NCBI GenBank assembly: GCA_964581385.1
Contig: CAZOOK010000028.1
Location: forward strand, 1-64,000
Source: CAZOOK01 sp964581385
GTDB taxonomy: Bacteria > Pseudomonadota > Gammaproteobacteria > Nevskiales > Nevskiaceae
Reading direction: 5' to 3'
Length of the DNA: 64,000 bases
Shown: positions 33,312-42,035 of the stretch, in pieces
Layout: each line of letters starts with the position of its first letter
Numbering within the stretch: position 1 is the stretch's first letter
Notes under the pieces: generated by a model
What the model was told of the DNA's origin: nothing
Database searches by the model: none
What the model saw: only the letters and a program-made list of their open reading frames with translations
Translations under genes and position numbers: made by a program

Positions 33312-34505
33312 TCAGCCGGCAAACGCCGCGATGCCGGTCTGGGCGCGTCCTAGAATCAGCGCATGCACATCGTGCGTGCCCTCATAGGTATTGACCACCT
33401 CGAGGTTGACGACGTGACGGATCACTCCGTACTCATCGGAAATGCCGTTGCCGCCGAGCATGTCGCGGGCTGTACGCGCGACGTCAAGCGCCTTGCCGCA
33501 GGAATTGCGCTTCATGATTGAGGTGATCTCCGGTGCTGCGATTCCCGCATCCTTCATGCGGCCCAGACGCAGGCAGCCCTGCAATCCCAGCGTAATCTCC
33601 GTCTGCATATCGACGAGTTTTTTCTGTATTAACTGGTTGGCCGCCAGCGGCCGTCCGAACTGCTTGCGATCCATCGTGTACTGGCGCGCAGTCTGCCAGC
33701 AAAACTCCGCCGCGCCGAGTGCGCCCCATGCAATGCCGTAGCGGGCTGAGTTGAGACAGGTGAACGGTCCTTTCAGACCGGTGACGCCGGGCAGCAGATT
33801 TTCCTCGGGCACGAACACCTCGTCCATGACGATCTGGCCGGTGACGGAAGTGCGCAGTCCGACCTTGCCGTGGAGTGTCGGCGTGGACAATCCGCGCATG
33901 CCTTTTTCGAGAATGAACCCGCGGATCAAACCGTCATCGGTCTTCGCCCACACCACGAAAACCTGCGCGATCGGACTATTGGTGATCCAAGTCTTGGTGC
34001 CGGACAAGGAATAGCCACCGTTCACGGTCTTGGCGCGCGAAATCATCGAACCGGGATCGGAACCGTGATCCGGCTCGGTCAGGCCGAAACAGCCGATCCA
34101 TTCGCCACGCGCCAGTCGCGGCAGAAATTTCTTGCGCTGCGCCTCGCTGCCGAACTCGTGAATCGGCACCATCACCAGCGACGATTGCACGCTCATCATC
34201 GATCGGTAACCCGAATCCACGCGCTCGACCTCGCGCGCGATCAAACCGTAGCTGACGTAGTTGAGCCCCGCCCCGCCATAAACCTCGGGAATGGTCGCAC
34301 CAAGCAAGCCCAGTTCGCCCATTTCCCGAAAAATCGTCGGGTCGACACGTTCGTTGCGAAACGCATCAAGCACCCTCGGTTCCAGTTGTCCGCGCACGTA
34401 CGCCGCTGCGCTGTCGCGCACCATGCGCTCCTCAACCGTCAACTGCTCATCCAGTAGCAGCGGATCGAACCACTGAAACTCCGAACTCACCTTCTTCCCG
34501 CTCAT
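33312..34505 (-). CDS. gcdH: Glutaryl-CoA dehydrogenase
   Basis: A 397-residue acyl-CoA dehydrogenase. ATG 34505 is chosen because GGAGGAGATC immediately precedes it. Features typical of the glutaryl-CoA enzyme are FDPLLLDEQLTVEERMVRD at the N-terminus, YGLIAREVERVDSGYRSMMSV, CFGLTEPDHGSDPGSM, GTKTWITNSPIAQVFVVWAK, GRPLAANQLIQKKLVDMQTE and the catalytic glutamate in VVNTYEGTHDVHALILG. It would oxidise and decarboxylate glutaryl-CoA to crotonyl-CoA in lysine, tryptophan or aromatic breakdown, donating electrons to EtfAB. It is 14 bases upstream of the phosphotransferase gene on the same strand, so it is probably the first gene of the unit. Confidence 0.95.
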   Translation of the reverse strand: MSGKKVSSEFQWFDPLLLDEQLTVEERMVRDSAAAYVRGQLEPRVLDAFRNERVDPTIFREMGELGLLGATIPEVYGGAGLNYVSYGLIAREVERVDSGYRSMMSVQSSLVMVPIHEFGSEAQRKKFLPRLARGEWIGCFGLTEPDHGSDPGSMISRAKTVNGGYSLSGTKTWITNSPIAQVFVVWAKTDDGLIRGFILEKGMRGLSTPTLHGKVGLRTSVTGQIVMDEVFVPEENLLPGVTGLKGPFTCLNSARYGIAWGALGAAEFCWQTARQYTMDRKQFGRPLAANQLIQKKLVDMQTEITLGLQGCLRLGRMKDAGIAAPEITSIMKRNSCGKALDVARTARDMLGGNGISDEYGVIRHVVNLEVVNTYEGTHDVHALILGRAQTGIAAFAG

Positions 34506-34746
34506 GATCTCCTCCAATTGAGCGGTAAGCATACTTCGCTCCGTCCACGAATTCTCGTGAATTTACGAAACTAAGTTCCGTTTTTGCCGAAAAGCGACGC
34601 TCGGAGGCTGCTCGAACACGCATACCAGCGAAGCGGATGACGACGAGTCACCTGCTGTCGAGCGGATGGACGGGAGAGATTAGAAATAATGTTGTCGCGA
34701 AAAAGCGTTCGCCGCGGGAGCACGGAAATTGGCAGAAGCCCGCCTG

Positions 34747-34944
34747 TTAGCCGAGATCGGTACCGAAGTAGTCGATACTCGCGGAGCGCTGCTCGCGCAA
34801 GCCGGAAAGCATGATGTCGGCCAGTTCTTCAGCGATTTTTGAGGGAGAAAAAGCTTCTAGCGAGGGTGGGTTGAAGCTCGTGAATTTGCGTCCGGAATCG
34901 CTGATCGGAACAAGGTTCTGCGTATACACGTTCGCTTTGCCCAT
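34747..34944 (-). CDS. Possible 65-residue protein of unknown function
   Basis: An open frame from ATG 34944 with GAGG 8 bases upstream. The protein (MGKANVYTQNLVPISDSGRK... ending DYFGTDLG) is soluble, with a helical stretch PSKIAEELADIMLSGL. No family recognised. The region has no competing gene on either strand, but the frame is short enough to be chance. Confidence 0.42.
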   Translation of the reverse strand: MGKANVYTQNLVPISDSGRKFTSFNPPSLEAFSPSKIAEELADIMLSGLREQRSASIDYFGTDLG

Positions 34945-35155
34945 GGCGCTAGCCTCGACGGCTGGGCGGGTCCCGTCACCGATCCCTCGGTCGGGCCCGC
35001 GTCGGCGAAGTCTTCTGCCATGAAACTCCGCGAGGCAGTTATCGGCCGCGTTCGGGAATTCTTTAGGGCTTGTCCGGAATAATTTCGGCGGTGAATTTCG
35101 GCGGTGATAGTTGTTTTATATCGGCGGAAAAATGCTTGCGGCCAGCCTGCGCCGT

Positions 35156-35494
35156 TCAGACGTCTCCGGACCAGACGAAGCGGAACCGGGCATCCATGCC
35201 GGCCTCGTCGCCAAACCGTTCAGCAATAATGTCGCGCGCCACGAAGACCGCGCGGGCGGTGTCGCCGTAAAGCGCACGGGGATTGCCGGCGCGATTGGTC
35301 AGCGTAATGCGTTCCGCATCGATTTCGAGCTGATAGATCGAGTCGGACTCGCCGCAGCTATCGAGAATCCGGTAAGTGCTGGGTGGCAGCGGCCCGTACC
35401 GCAGTTCCTTCCAGTGCTGCATCGATGCGTCCCGCAGCTCCGCGGACACCACCGGGTTGCCGTCGCGAGCCGTTGTCCGGCTGTTCGTATCCAT
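35156..35494 (-). CDS. Conserved-looking hypothetical protein
   Basis: A 112-residue soluble protein from ATG 35494, with GGAGAAG 3-4 bases upstream. Sequence such as YRILDSCGESDSIYQLEID and VFVARDIIAERFGDEA has normal protein character and mixed alpha/beta content. No membrane segment, signal peptide or known motif was seen. It lies downstream of no obvious partner and upstream of the GCDH unit's small ORF. Function unknown. Confidence 0.6.
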   Translation of the reverse strand: MDTNSRTTARDGNPVVSAELRDASMQHWKELRYGPLPPSTYRILDSCGESDSIYQLEIDAERITLTNRAGNPRALYGDTARAVFVARDIIAERFGDEAGMDARFRFVWSGDV

Positions 35495-35599
35495 GCTCTT
35501 CTCCGCAACGCAACCGCCGGTCTGGCTCTTTATGAGCTAGCGGCGCGGCCAGTCATTTCTGAAGAAGAGAAGCAGCATGAAACTTGTATCGAATGGGTG

Positions 35600-37933
35600 C
35601 TACGGGTTCTCCGCCACCGGCATGGGCGGCGCACGCCAAAAGCGCGGCGCCGCAGCGCGCCAATTGATCACGCTGCGAACACCGTGTTCCGCGTCCAGAT
35701 CGATGATTACCGCACCTTGCGTACCCGTCATAGACTCGCGTGCACCCAGCGCGCGATAGCGCCGTTCGACTTCCGCGCGCGGCAAGCGATAGCTGTTCGC
35801 GAACCCAGCCGCATAGATCACCAGCCTTGGATCAACAGCGGCAACGAAGTCCGGTGTTGAAGAGGTGCGGCTGCCGTGGTGTGGGGCGACCATGAGATCC
35901 GCTCTCAGCTGCTGGCGATGTATCTGCAGCAAATGCTTTTCGGCCGGGGCTTCAATGTCGGCCGGAAGCAGGATCGCGTGATCGCCCACGAGGATGCGCA
36001 GCACGCAGCCACCGTTGTTGCGCGACCACTGGCCGGCATCGGGATGCAGGATTTCGAAATGAATGCCGTCCCAATTCCAGTTGCGACCGTCACGACAAGG
36101 TTGCTCCGGCGTGAGTGCACCGATCTCCTCGCGCGGCGCCAGCAACTCGCGGATCGCGGGTGCGCCACCACGATGATCGAGGTCGGCGTGCGACACCATG
36201 AGCAGATCAATACGTGATACGCCTTCGTTGATCAAATACGGCGCGACGATCGAACGGCCGGCGTCGAATCCTTCCTCGTAGGCCGGGCCGGTATCGAACA
36301 CCATCGCGTGATGCGCGGTGCGGATGGCGACGGCCAAGCCTTGCCCGACATCCAGTACGGCGACACGCACGCCCTGCACGATCGACACCTGATGCGGCAG
36401 AAACATCGGCATCAGCAATGCGAGCCCGAGACCACGCGTCGGCAGACCGCGCGGTGCAAACAGCAGCAATGCGCCGCAGGCCGCGAAGATCAAAGCGGGT
36501 GCAGGCGCCGCAGCCGCCAGCCACGGATGCGGCAAGTGCTGCGCGAGCCATGCAAGATCTTCACGCAGTTTCCAGACGATCTCGGCGCAGGTGCCAAGCA
36601 CGGGCACACCAAACCATGGCCACAGCCATGCGAGCAGCAGCGCGCCAACCAGCACTGGGGTCAGTATCGCAACGATCGGCACGGCTAGCAGATTGATGAA
36701 CAGCGCAATCCAGCTGATGCCGCCGAAGAACCACAGTCCGAGTGGCGCCAGCGCAAGGCTGAGCAGCCATTGCACGGTCAAGCCTTCACGCCATGAGGGA
36801 ATTGGACCGACGCGATCGCTGGCAACGTAAGCGATGGCCGCCACCGCACCGAACGACAGCCACACGCCGGGACTCAGCACGGACGCCGGAGCCGGAATCA
36901 GCACCGCGAGCCAAGCCAGCGCAAGCATGCGCGACATCGACGCACGGTGCGATAGCAGTACTGCAAACGCGGCGAGCAGCACCATCACCGTGGCGCGCAT
37001 CACCGGCGCTTCAAGACCGGCGAGCGCCGAATAGAAGAGCGCGACAATGGCGGCGCCGATGCCGCCTGCTTTCTGTGCCGGCAACCACAGGCACAATGCC
37101 GGCACCGTCGCCCACATCCAGCGCAGTACGAAGAAAGCCACACCGGCGACGATCGCAACATTGAATCCCGATACGGCGACCAGATGGCTGGTACCGGTCA
37201 TGCGGAATATCGTCCAGTCGGCATCGTTCAGTTCTGACTCGTCGCCGACCGTCAGCGCGGCAACCAGCCCACGCGCCGGATGGTCCGGCAGCCACATTCG
37301 ATAGCGGTCGCGGATGGAGTCACGCAGGCGCAGCAGCGAAATTCCGCCGGTTGCATCTGCACACGACGTTCCCTCGCGAACCGTGGTCACGGCTTCGATA
37401 CCTTGCCGATAGAGCCAGCCTTCGTAATCGAAACCAGCCGGATTCGAGGAGCCGCGCGGCGCGCGCATACGCATGTGCAGTATCCAGCACTCACCGCCAT
37501 GCGGTGCGACGTCCGTTCGGTACCAGCCCGCACGCATCAGCCGCGGTAGTGCAGCGTTGTCCACCGACGCATCGGGCGCAAACAAGAAATGCAGCGCATC
37601 GCCATCGCGCGCCGGCAGGCTCGCAATGCGTCCGCGTACGACGTGTTCTTCACCCTGCCGCGATTCGGGCCAGCGTTGCTCCAACCATTGCTGGCCATGC
37701 CAGACCGACAGCAAAACGCCCAGCGCGAATCCGCTCCACCAGAAACGCAAGCGCCAAGGGATCAAAGCGGGAATGCTGATGAGCACGCACACCCAGAACG
37801 GCGGCAGCGCAGGCAATGCATGCACGAGCAATACGCCCACGGTCAGCACGATCGCGAGCAGGCGCGGATCGATGTCCGCGGCGAAACCGCGAACTGGCAG
37901 CGCTGCCTCCTTGCGCGCCGGAACCACCGTCAT
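35600..37933 (-). CDS. comEC: ComEC/Rec2 DNA-uptake channel protein
   Basis: A 777-residue inner-membrane protein for natural transformation. N-terminal membrane helices and a DUF4131-like loop (HVVRGRIASLPARDGDALHF) precede the competence domain (VAALTVGDESELNDADWTIF; GTSHLVAVSGFNVAIVAG). The C-terminal third is a metallo-beta-lactamase-like domain with VAVLDVGQGLAVAI, MVSHADLDHRGGAPA and LMVAPHHGSRTSS. Its ATG overlaps the lolD stop by four bases (ATGA), so it is translationally coupled to the lipoprotein-export genes. This order is familiar in Xanthomonadales-like genomes. Confidence 0.96.
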   Translation of the reverse strand: MTVVPARKEAALPVRGFAADIDPRLLAIVLTVGVLLVHALPALPPFWVCVLISIPALIPWRLRFWWSGFALGVLLSVWHGQQWLEQRWPESRQGEEHVVRGRIASLPARDGDALHFLFAPDASVDNAALPRLMRAGWYRTDVAPHGGECWILHMRMRAPRGSSNPAGFDYEGWLYRQGIEAVTTVREGTSCADATGGISLLRLRDSIRDRYRMWLPDHPARGLVAALTVGDESELNDADWTIFRMTGTSHLVAVSGFNVAIVAGVAFFVLRWMWATVPALCLWLPAQKAGGIGAAIVALFYSALAGLEAPVMRATVMVLLAAFAVLLSHRASMSRMLALAWLAVLIPAPASVLSPGVWLSFGAVAAIAYVASDRVGPIPSWREGLTVQWLLSLALAPLGLWFFGGISWIALFINLLAVPIVAILTPVLVGALLLAWLWPWFGVPVLGTCAEIVWKLREDLAWLAQHLPHPWLAAAAPAPALIFAACGALLLFAPRGLPTRGLGLALLMPMFLPHQVSIVQGVRVAVLDVGQGLAVAIRTAHHAMVFDTGPAYEEGFDAGRSIVAPYLINEGVSRIDLLMVSHADLDHRGGAPAIRELLAPREEIGALTPEQPCRDGRNWNWDGIHFEILHPDAGQWSRNNGGCVLRILVGDHAILLPADIEAPAEKHLLQIHRQQLRADLMVAPHHGSRTSSTPDFVAAVDPRLVIYAAGFANSYRLPRAEVERRYRALGARESMTGTQGAVIIDLDAEHGVRSVINWRAAAPRFWRAPPMPVAENP

Positions 37934-38628
37934 GCAGGTGCGATCAGCCCGCCGTTGCGCAACGTGCCGCCTTCCAGGCGATAGACGCGGTCGAGGCGTG
38001 CCGCGAGACGCTCATCATGCGTGACGACAATGAGGCTCGTGCCGAGCTCCCGATTCAGTTCGAGCATCAGCTCGAACACCGTGGCCGCCGTGCGACTGTC
38101 GAGATTTCCGGTCGGCTCGTCGGCGAGTACGCACGATGGACGCGTCACCAGCGCGCGCGCGACCGCCGCGCGCTGGCGCTCGCCGCCGGATAGCTCGCCC
38201 GGTTTGTGCTGCAGGCGCTCACCAAGACCAACGCGTTTAAGCAGGCTGGCGGCGCGCTCGTTCGCCTCGGCGACCGGCATGCGCCGGATCAGCAACGGCA
38301 TGGCGACGTTTTCGAGCGCGCTGAATTCCGGCAGCAGATGATGAAACTGGTAAACGAAACCGAGCGCTTGGTTGCGCAGATGACTGCGCTCGGCGTCCGA
38401 CAGCTCGCTCATCTTGCGGCCGGCCACCCAGACATCGCCCGCCGTCGGCGAATCGAGTCCGCCGAGAATGTGCAGGAACGTGCTCTTGCCGGCGCCGGAG
38501 CTGCCCATGACCGCGACGCGCTCACCGCGATGCACTTCGAAATCGATGCCGGAAAACACTTCGAGGCGAAGGCGGCCGTCGTCGAAAGTCTTGGCCAGCC
38601 CGCTGGCGCGCAATACCGCGTCACTCAT
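37930..38628 (-). CDS. lolD: Lipoprotein-releasing ABC transporter ATPase LolD
   Basis: A 232-residue ABC ATPase with Walker A GSSGAGKST, signature LSGGERQRAAVARALV, Walker B CVLADEPTGNLD, the H-loop in IVVTHDERLA and the family-typical FVYQFHHLLPEFSALENV. With the LolC-type permease it extracts lipoproteins from the inner membrane for transfer to LolA. The start overlaps the lolC stop by 8 bases and the stop overlaps comEC by 4 bases. Confidence 0.96.
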   Translation of the reverse strand: MSDAVLRASGLAKTFDDGRLRLEVFSGIDFEVHRGERVAVMGSSGAGKSTFLHILGGLDSPTAGDVWVAGRKMSELSDAERSHLRNQALGFVYQFHHLLPEFSALENVAMPLLIRRMPVAEANERAASLLKRVGLGERLQHKPGELSGGERQRAAVARALVTRPSCVLADEPTGNLDSRTAATVFELMLELNRELGTSLIVVTHDERLAARLDRVYRLEGGTLRNGGLIAPA

Positions 38629-39868
38629 AACGTAAAGCCTCCGCAGGCTGGACGCGTGACGCGCGCCAGGCGGGATACAGCGTGGACAGCAATCCCAGCG
38701 CGAGTGAGAGCACGCTGATACGGATCACGTCGGTGGTTTTCAACTCCGACGGCAGATCGCTGATGTAGTAAATCGACGGATCGAGAAATTGATGACCCGT
38801 CGCCAGCTGCAACAGCGGCATCAAAGTTTCGACATTGAGCGCGAGCAACACTCCGAGCACGACACCGACGCCGGTGCCGATGAAACCGATCAGTGATCCC
38901 TGCACCATGAAAATCAGCATGATCGAGCGTGGCGTTGCGCCGAGCGTGCGCAGGATCGCGATATCCGGCTGCTTTTCCTGGACCACCATGACCAGTGTCG
39001 ACACGATGTTGAAGGCGGCAATACCGACCAGCAGCGACAGGATCAGGAACATCACCGTCTTCTCGGTCGCCACCGCTTTGAAGTAGTTTGCGTGCTGGCG
39101 CGTCCAGTCGCTGATGTAATAAATGCCCGGCAGATCGCGCGCGATTTCGCGGACGACTTCGGGGGCCTTGAACATGTCGTGCAGCTTCAAGCGCACCCCG
39201 GTGACTTTGTCGCCCATGCGATAGAGCGTGGCGGCGTCCTGCAGATTCAACAACACCAGACCGCGATCGAATTCATACATGCCGACCTGGAACACACCGG
39301 CGACGGTGAACCGTCGGAAGCGCGGCAAAATACCCGCCGGAGTAACAGTGGCCTGCGGGATCATCAGGTCGACTTTGTCGCCGACGGTAACGCCGAGCGA
39401 TTGCGCGAGCTCGGCGCCAACCACGATCTTGAATTCACCGGCCTTCAAATCTTCGAGCTTGCCGGACTTCATGTGCGCTCCGATGTCCGAAACTTTCTCC
39501 TCCTCCTGAGGAAGAACGCCGCGCAGTGCAGTGCCGGACAAATCCCCGCCCTCCCTGAGCATGGCCTCGCCTTCGACATACGGCGCAACAGCCTCAACCT
39601 CGGGATTCTGCTGAGCCTTCGCGGCGACGCCCTGCCAGTCGTCGAGGCCATCGTGCAACGCCGAAATCGTTGCATGCGAAGCCATGCCGAGAATGCGCCC
39701 ACGCAATTCGCGCTCGAAGCCGTTCATCACCGACAGCACCGTGATCAGCGTCGCCACGCCGAGCGCGATGCAGATCATCGACGCTGCCGAGATGAATGAA
39801 ATGAAGTGATTGCGCCGCTTCGCGCGCGTATAGCGCAGGCCGGCGTAGAGCTCGTAGGGATTACGCAT
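38621..39868 (-). CDS. lolC: Lipoprotein-releasing permease LolC/LolE family
   Basis: A 415-residue FtsX-like permease from ATG 39868 (MRNPYELYAGLRYTRAKRR). No clear ribosome site is visible. An N-terminal helix (NHFISFISAASMICIALGVATLITVL), a large periplasmic domain (about 50-265) and three C-terminal helices (FLILSLLVGIAAFNIVSTLVMVV; GVVLGVLLALNVETL; ISVLSLALGLLSTLYPAWRA) fit the family. Only one permease gene accompanies lolD here, so it may act as a homodimer or pair with a LolE encoded elsewhere. Confidence 0.94.
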   Translation of the reverse strand: MRNPYELYAGLRYTRAKRRNHFISFISAASMICIALGVATLITVLSVMNGFERELRGRILGMASHATISALHDGLDDWQGVAAKAQQNPEVEAVAPYVEGEAMLREGGDLSGTALRGVLPQEEEKVSDIGAHMKSGKLEDLKAGEFKIVVGAELAQSLGVTVGDKVDLMIPQATVTPAGILPRFRRFTVAGVFQVGMYEFDRGLVLLNLQDAATLYRMGDKVTGVRLKLHDMFKAPEVVREIARDLPGIYYISDWTRQHANYFKAVATEKTVMFLILSLLVGIAAFNIVSTLVMVVQEKQPDIAILRTLGATPRSIMLIFMVQGSLIGFIGTGVGVVLGVLLALNVETLMPLLQLATGHQFLDPSIYYISDLPSELKTTDVIRISVLSLALGLLSTLYPAWRASRVQPAEALRYE

Positions 39869-39944
39869 GGGCGGCAATTAGACCACAACGCGGCGCTTGC
39901 GCGTCGCCTGCGGTCGCGAACTGCAATGTACACTCCGGCACATG

Positions 39945-39973
39945 AAAAAGCCGGCGCAGTCGCCTGCGCCGGC
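39945..39973 (-). terminator. Intrinsic terminator of the etfBA operon
   Basis: GCCGGCGCAG and CTGCGCCGGC form a perfect 10-bp stem with a 4-base loop, followed on the minus strand by TTTTT. It is 30 bases past the etfA stop. This is a textbook Rho-independent terminator. Confidence 0.92.
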
Positions 39974-40003
39974 CCGGTTCAATGTGAAACGTGGCCGACA
40001 GCC

Positions 40004-40942
40004 TTACAGCTTGCCCGTCAGTTCCGGCACGACCTGGAACAGGTCACCGACCAGGCCGAAATCGGCCACTTCGAAAATGGGCGCTTCCGGGTCCTTGTTG
40101 ATGGCAACGATGGTGCGCGCATCCTTGATTCCGGCAAGGTGCTGGATCGCACCGGAAATGCCGATCGCGAAATACAATTCCGGTGCGATGATCTTTCCGG
40201 TCTGGCCGACCTGCATATCGTTCGGCACATAGCCGGAGTCGACCGCGGCGCGCGAAGCGCCAACCGCTGCACCGATCTTGTCCGCGAATTTGTAGATCAC
40301 CGAGAAATTCTCGGAGCTGCCCAGCGCGCGACCACCGGATACCACGCGCGAGGCCGACTGCAGATCCGGGCGCTCGTTTTTCTGCGCTTCCAGCTTCACG
40401 AAACGGGTGTGTGTCGGCAGCGTGGCATTCACCGTCGTCGCTTCGATCGCGGCACTGCCGGTGGCAGCTACGGCAGTGAACGAAGCCAGGCGGACCGTCG
40501 CGACCACTGCAGGCGCGGCCGGTGCTTCGATCGTCTGGATCGCGTTACCGGCGTAGATCGGACGATCGAACGAGGTCGGGCCGTGCACGGCCATCACGTC
40601 GCTGATCTGTTGCGCGCCGAGCTTGGCGGCGACGCGCGGAGCCAAATCCTTTCCAAACGTGGTTCCCGGAAACAACAAGTGCGTGTAACCACCCTTCGCG
40701 AGCTCGACCACCTGCGGAGCGAACGTCGCCGCCAGCGGATGCGCGTTCTCGGCGCGTTCAATCTTCAGCACCTTGGTGACGCCATCGAGCTTCGCAGCCT
40801 GCTCGGCTGCTCCGCCAACGTGGGCGCCGAACAGCGCCACGCTGATTTCACCGCCAATCGCTTTCGCCGCCGCGACAACCTTCGCAACGCCGCCATTGAG
40901 CTTGCCGTCGGCATGCTCACCAATAACCAGAATCTTGCTCAT
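40004..40942 (-). CDS. etfA: Electron transfer flavoprotein alpha subunit
   Basis: A 312-residue FAD-binding subunit. The N-terminal domain (ILVIGEHADGKLNGGVAKVV) and the C-terminal FAD domain with SRVVSGGRALGSSENF, VGASRAAVDSGYVPNDMQVG, QTGKIIAPELYFAIGISGAI, QHLAGIKDARTIVAINKDP and EAPIFEVADFGLVGDLFQV are diagnostic. It accepts electrons from acyl-CoA dehydrogenases, such as those at 30904 and 33312, and passes them to ETF-ubiquinone oxidoreductase. It is 28 bases downstream of etfB in the same unit. Confidence 0.97.
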   Translation of the reverse strand: MSKILVIGEHADGKLNGGVAKVVAAAKAIGGEISVALFGAHVGGAAEQAAKLDGVTKVLKIERAENAHPLAATFAPQVVELAKGGYTHLLFPGTTFGKDLAPRVAAKLGAQQISDVMAVHGPTSFDRPIYAGNAIQTIEAPAAPAVVATVRLASFTAVAATGSAAIEATTVNATLPTHTRFVKLEAQKNERPDLQSASRVVSGGRALGSSENFSVIYKFADKIGAAVGASRAAVDSGYVPNDMQVGQTGKIIAPELYFAIGISGAIQHLAGIKDARTIVAINKDPEAPIFEVADFGLVGDLFQVVPELTGKL

Positions 40943-40970
40943 GTCTCTATAGTCCTCGAAGTCGGCAGTA

Positions 40971-41717
40971 TCAAACCAAGCCCTTGCCTTTCAGCGCGGA
41001 GATCAGCTCATCGACGGTCTTCACGACCACGCCCTTGCTGCGCTTCGGCGGCGCCACGGTTTTCACGGTTTTCAGGGCAGCGCCTGCGGCAATACCGAGA
41101 TCGGCGAAGCTGACCGTCTCGATCGGCTTCTTCTTCGCCTTCATGATGTCCGGCAGCTTGAGATAGCGCGGCTCGTTGAGTCGCAGATCGGCGGAAATAA
41201 TCGCGGGCAGATCGACTTCCAGCGTTTCCAGACCGGCATCGATTTCACGAGTGACGGTAGCCTTGCCGCCCTCCAGCTCAACCTTGGACGCGAATGTCGC
41301 CTGCGGCAGATCGAGCAGGCCGGCGACCAGCTGCGCAGTCTGATTGGCATCGTCGTCGATGGCCTGCTTGCCGAGCACAAAGAGCTGCGCGCCTTCCTTC
41401 TTGAACACCGCAGCGAGCGCCCTGGCGGCGCTCAGCGGCTGCACTTCCGACTCTTCTTTCACGTGAACCGCGCGATCCGCGCCGAAGGCCAGTGCCGTAC
41501 GCAAGGTCTCTTCGCACTTGGCGCCGCCGATCGTCACCGCGATGATTTCGGTGACCTTGCCCTTCTCTTTCAGACGAACCGCCTCTTCCATCGCGATTTC
41601 ATCGAACGGATTCATGCTGAACTTCACGCCGTCGGTGACGACGCCGGAACCATCCGGCTTCACCTGAATACGGACGTTGTAGTCGACAACTCGTTTGACG
41701 CTGACCAAGACTTTCAT
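40971..41717 (-). CDS. etfB: Electron transfer flavoprotein beta subunit
   Basis: A 248-residue subunit with the family pattern MKVLVSVKRVVDYNVRIQVK, GVKFSMNPFDEIAMEEAVRL, LFVLGKQAIDDDANQTAQLV and PAIISADLRLNEPRYLKLPD, where AMP binds. It is the first gene of the etfBA unit. A 318-base region precedes it and a strong terminator follows etfA. Confidence 0.97.
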   Translation of the reverse strand: MKVLVSVKRVVDYNVRIQVKPDGSGVVTDGVKFSMNPFDEIAMEEAVRLKEKGKVTEIIAVTIGGAKCEETLRTALAFGADRAVHVKEESEVQPLSAARALAAVFKKEGAQLFVLGKQAIDDDANQTAQLVAGLLDLPQATFASKVELEGGKATVTREIDAGLETLEVDLPAIISADLRLNEPRYLKLPDIMKAKKKPIETVSFADLGIAAGAALKTVKTVAPPKRSKGVVVKTVDELISALKGKGLV

Positions 41718-42035
41718 TGCTGATCCCGGTGTTGACAGGTAGTGGAAATATTTCTGATCGGTAATTGATCCATCATCGGAAGCGGTGAAAAGAATCGCCG
41801 CCCGCGACGCCTTAAGGCGTCCCGCCTATTGCCCGCCCCTCGTGTGGAAGACATGCGACAGATCGACACCCCCGCGCCGGCACGGACCTGAAACCCGATA
41901 AAACCGCTCGGGACTGGCGACCGACACGCTTAATTCTCGAATTTTACCATCGCGGAGCGGCCTTTGCTCAAAGATGTGCTGTGGGAAAAAGAGCGGATAC
42001 AGTCCACGTTGGCATGTGCGCGCCGGTACCACCGT
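41718..42035. other. Intergenic region upstream of etfB with a 16-bp palindrome
   Basis: The perfect palindrome GACGCCTTAAGGCGTC lies at 41806-41821, about 215 bases past the dedD stop and 89 before etfB, in a GC-rich context. It could be a regulator site or part of a terminator, though only a short TTCTTTT run appears farther on. No gene seen. Confidence 0.4.

Noticed and set aside
39806..41113. 435-codon plus-strand open frame opposite etfA and lolC
   Set aside because: It spans the antisense of two clear genes and the etf terminator, and shows no protein-family character.
41806..41821. 16-bp palindrome upstream of etfB as a terminator for dedD
   Set aside because: It is over 200 bases past dedD and lacks an immediate T-tract. 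It was left as an unexplained palindrome within the intergenic entry.
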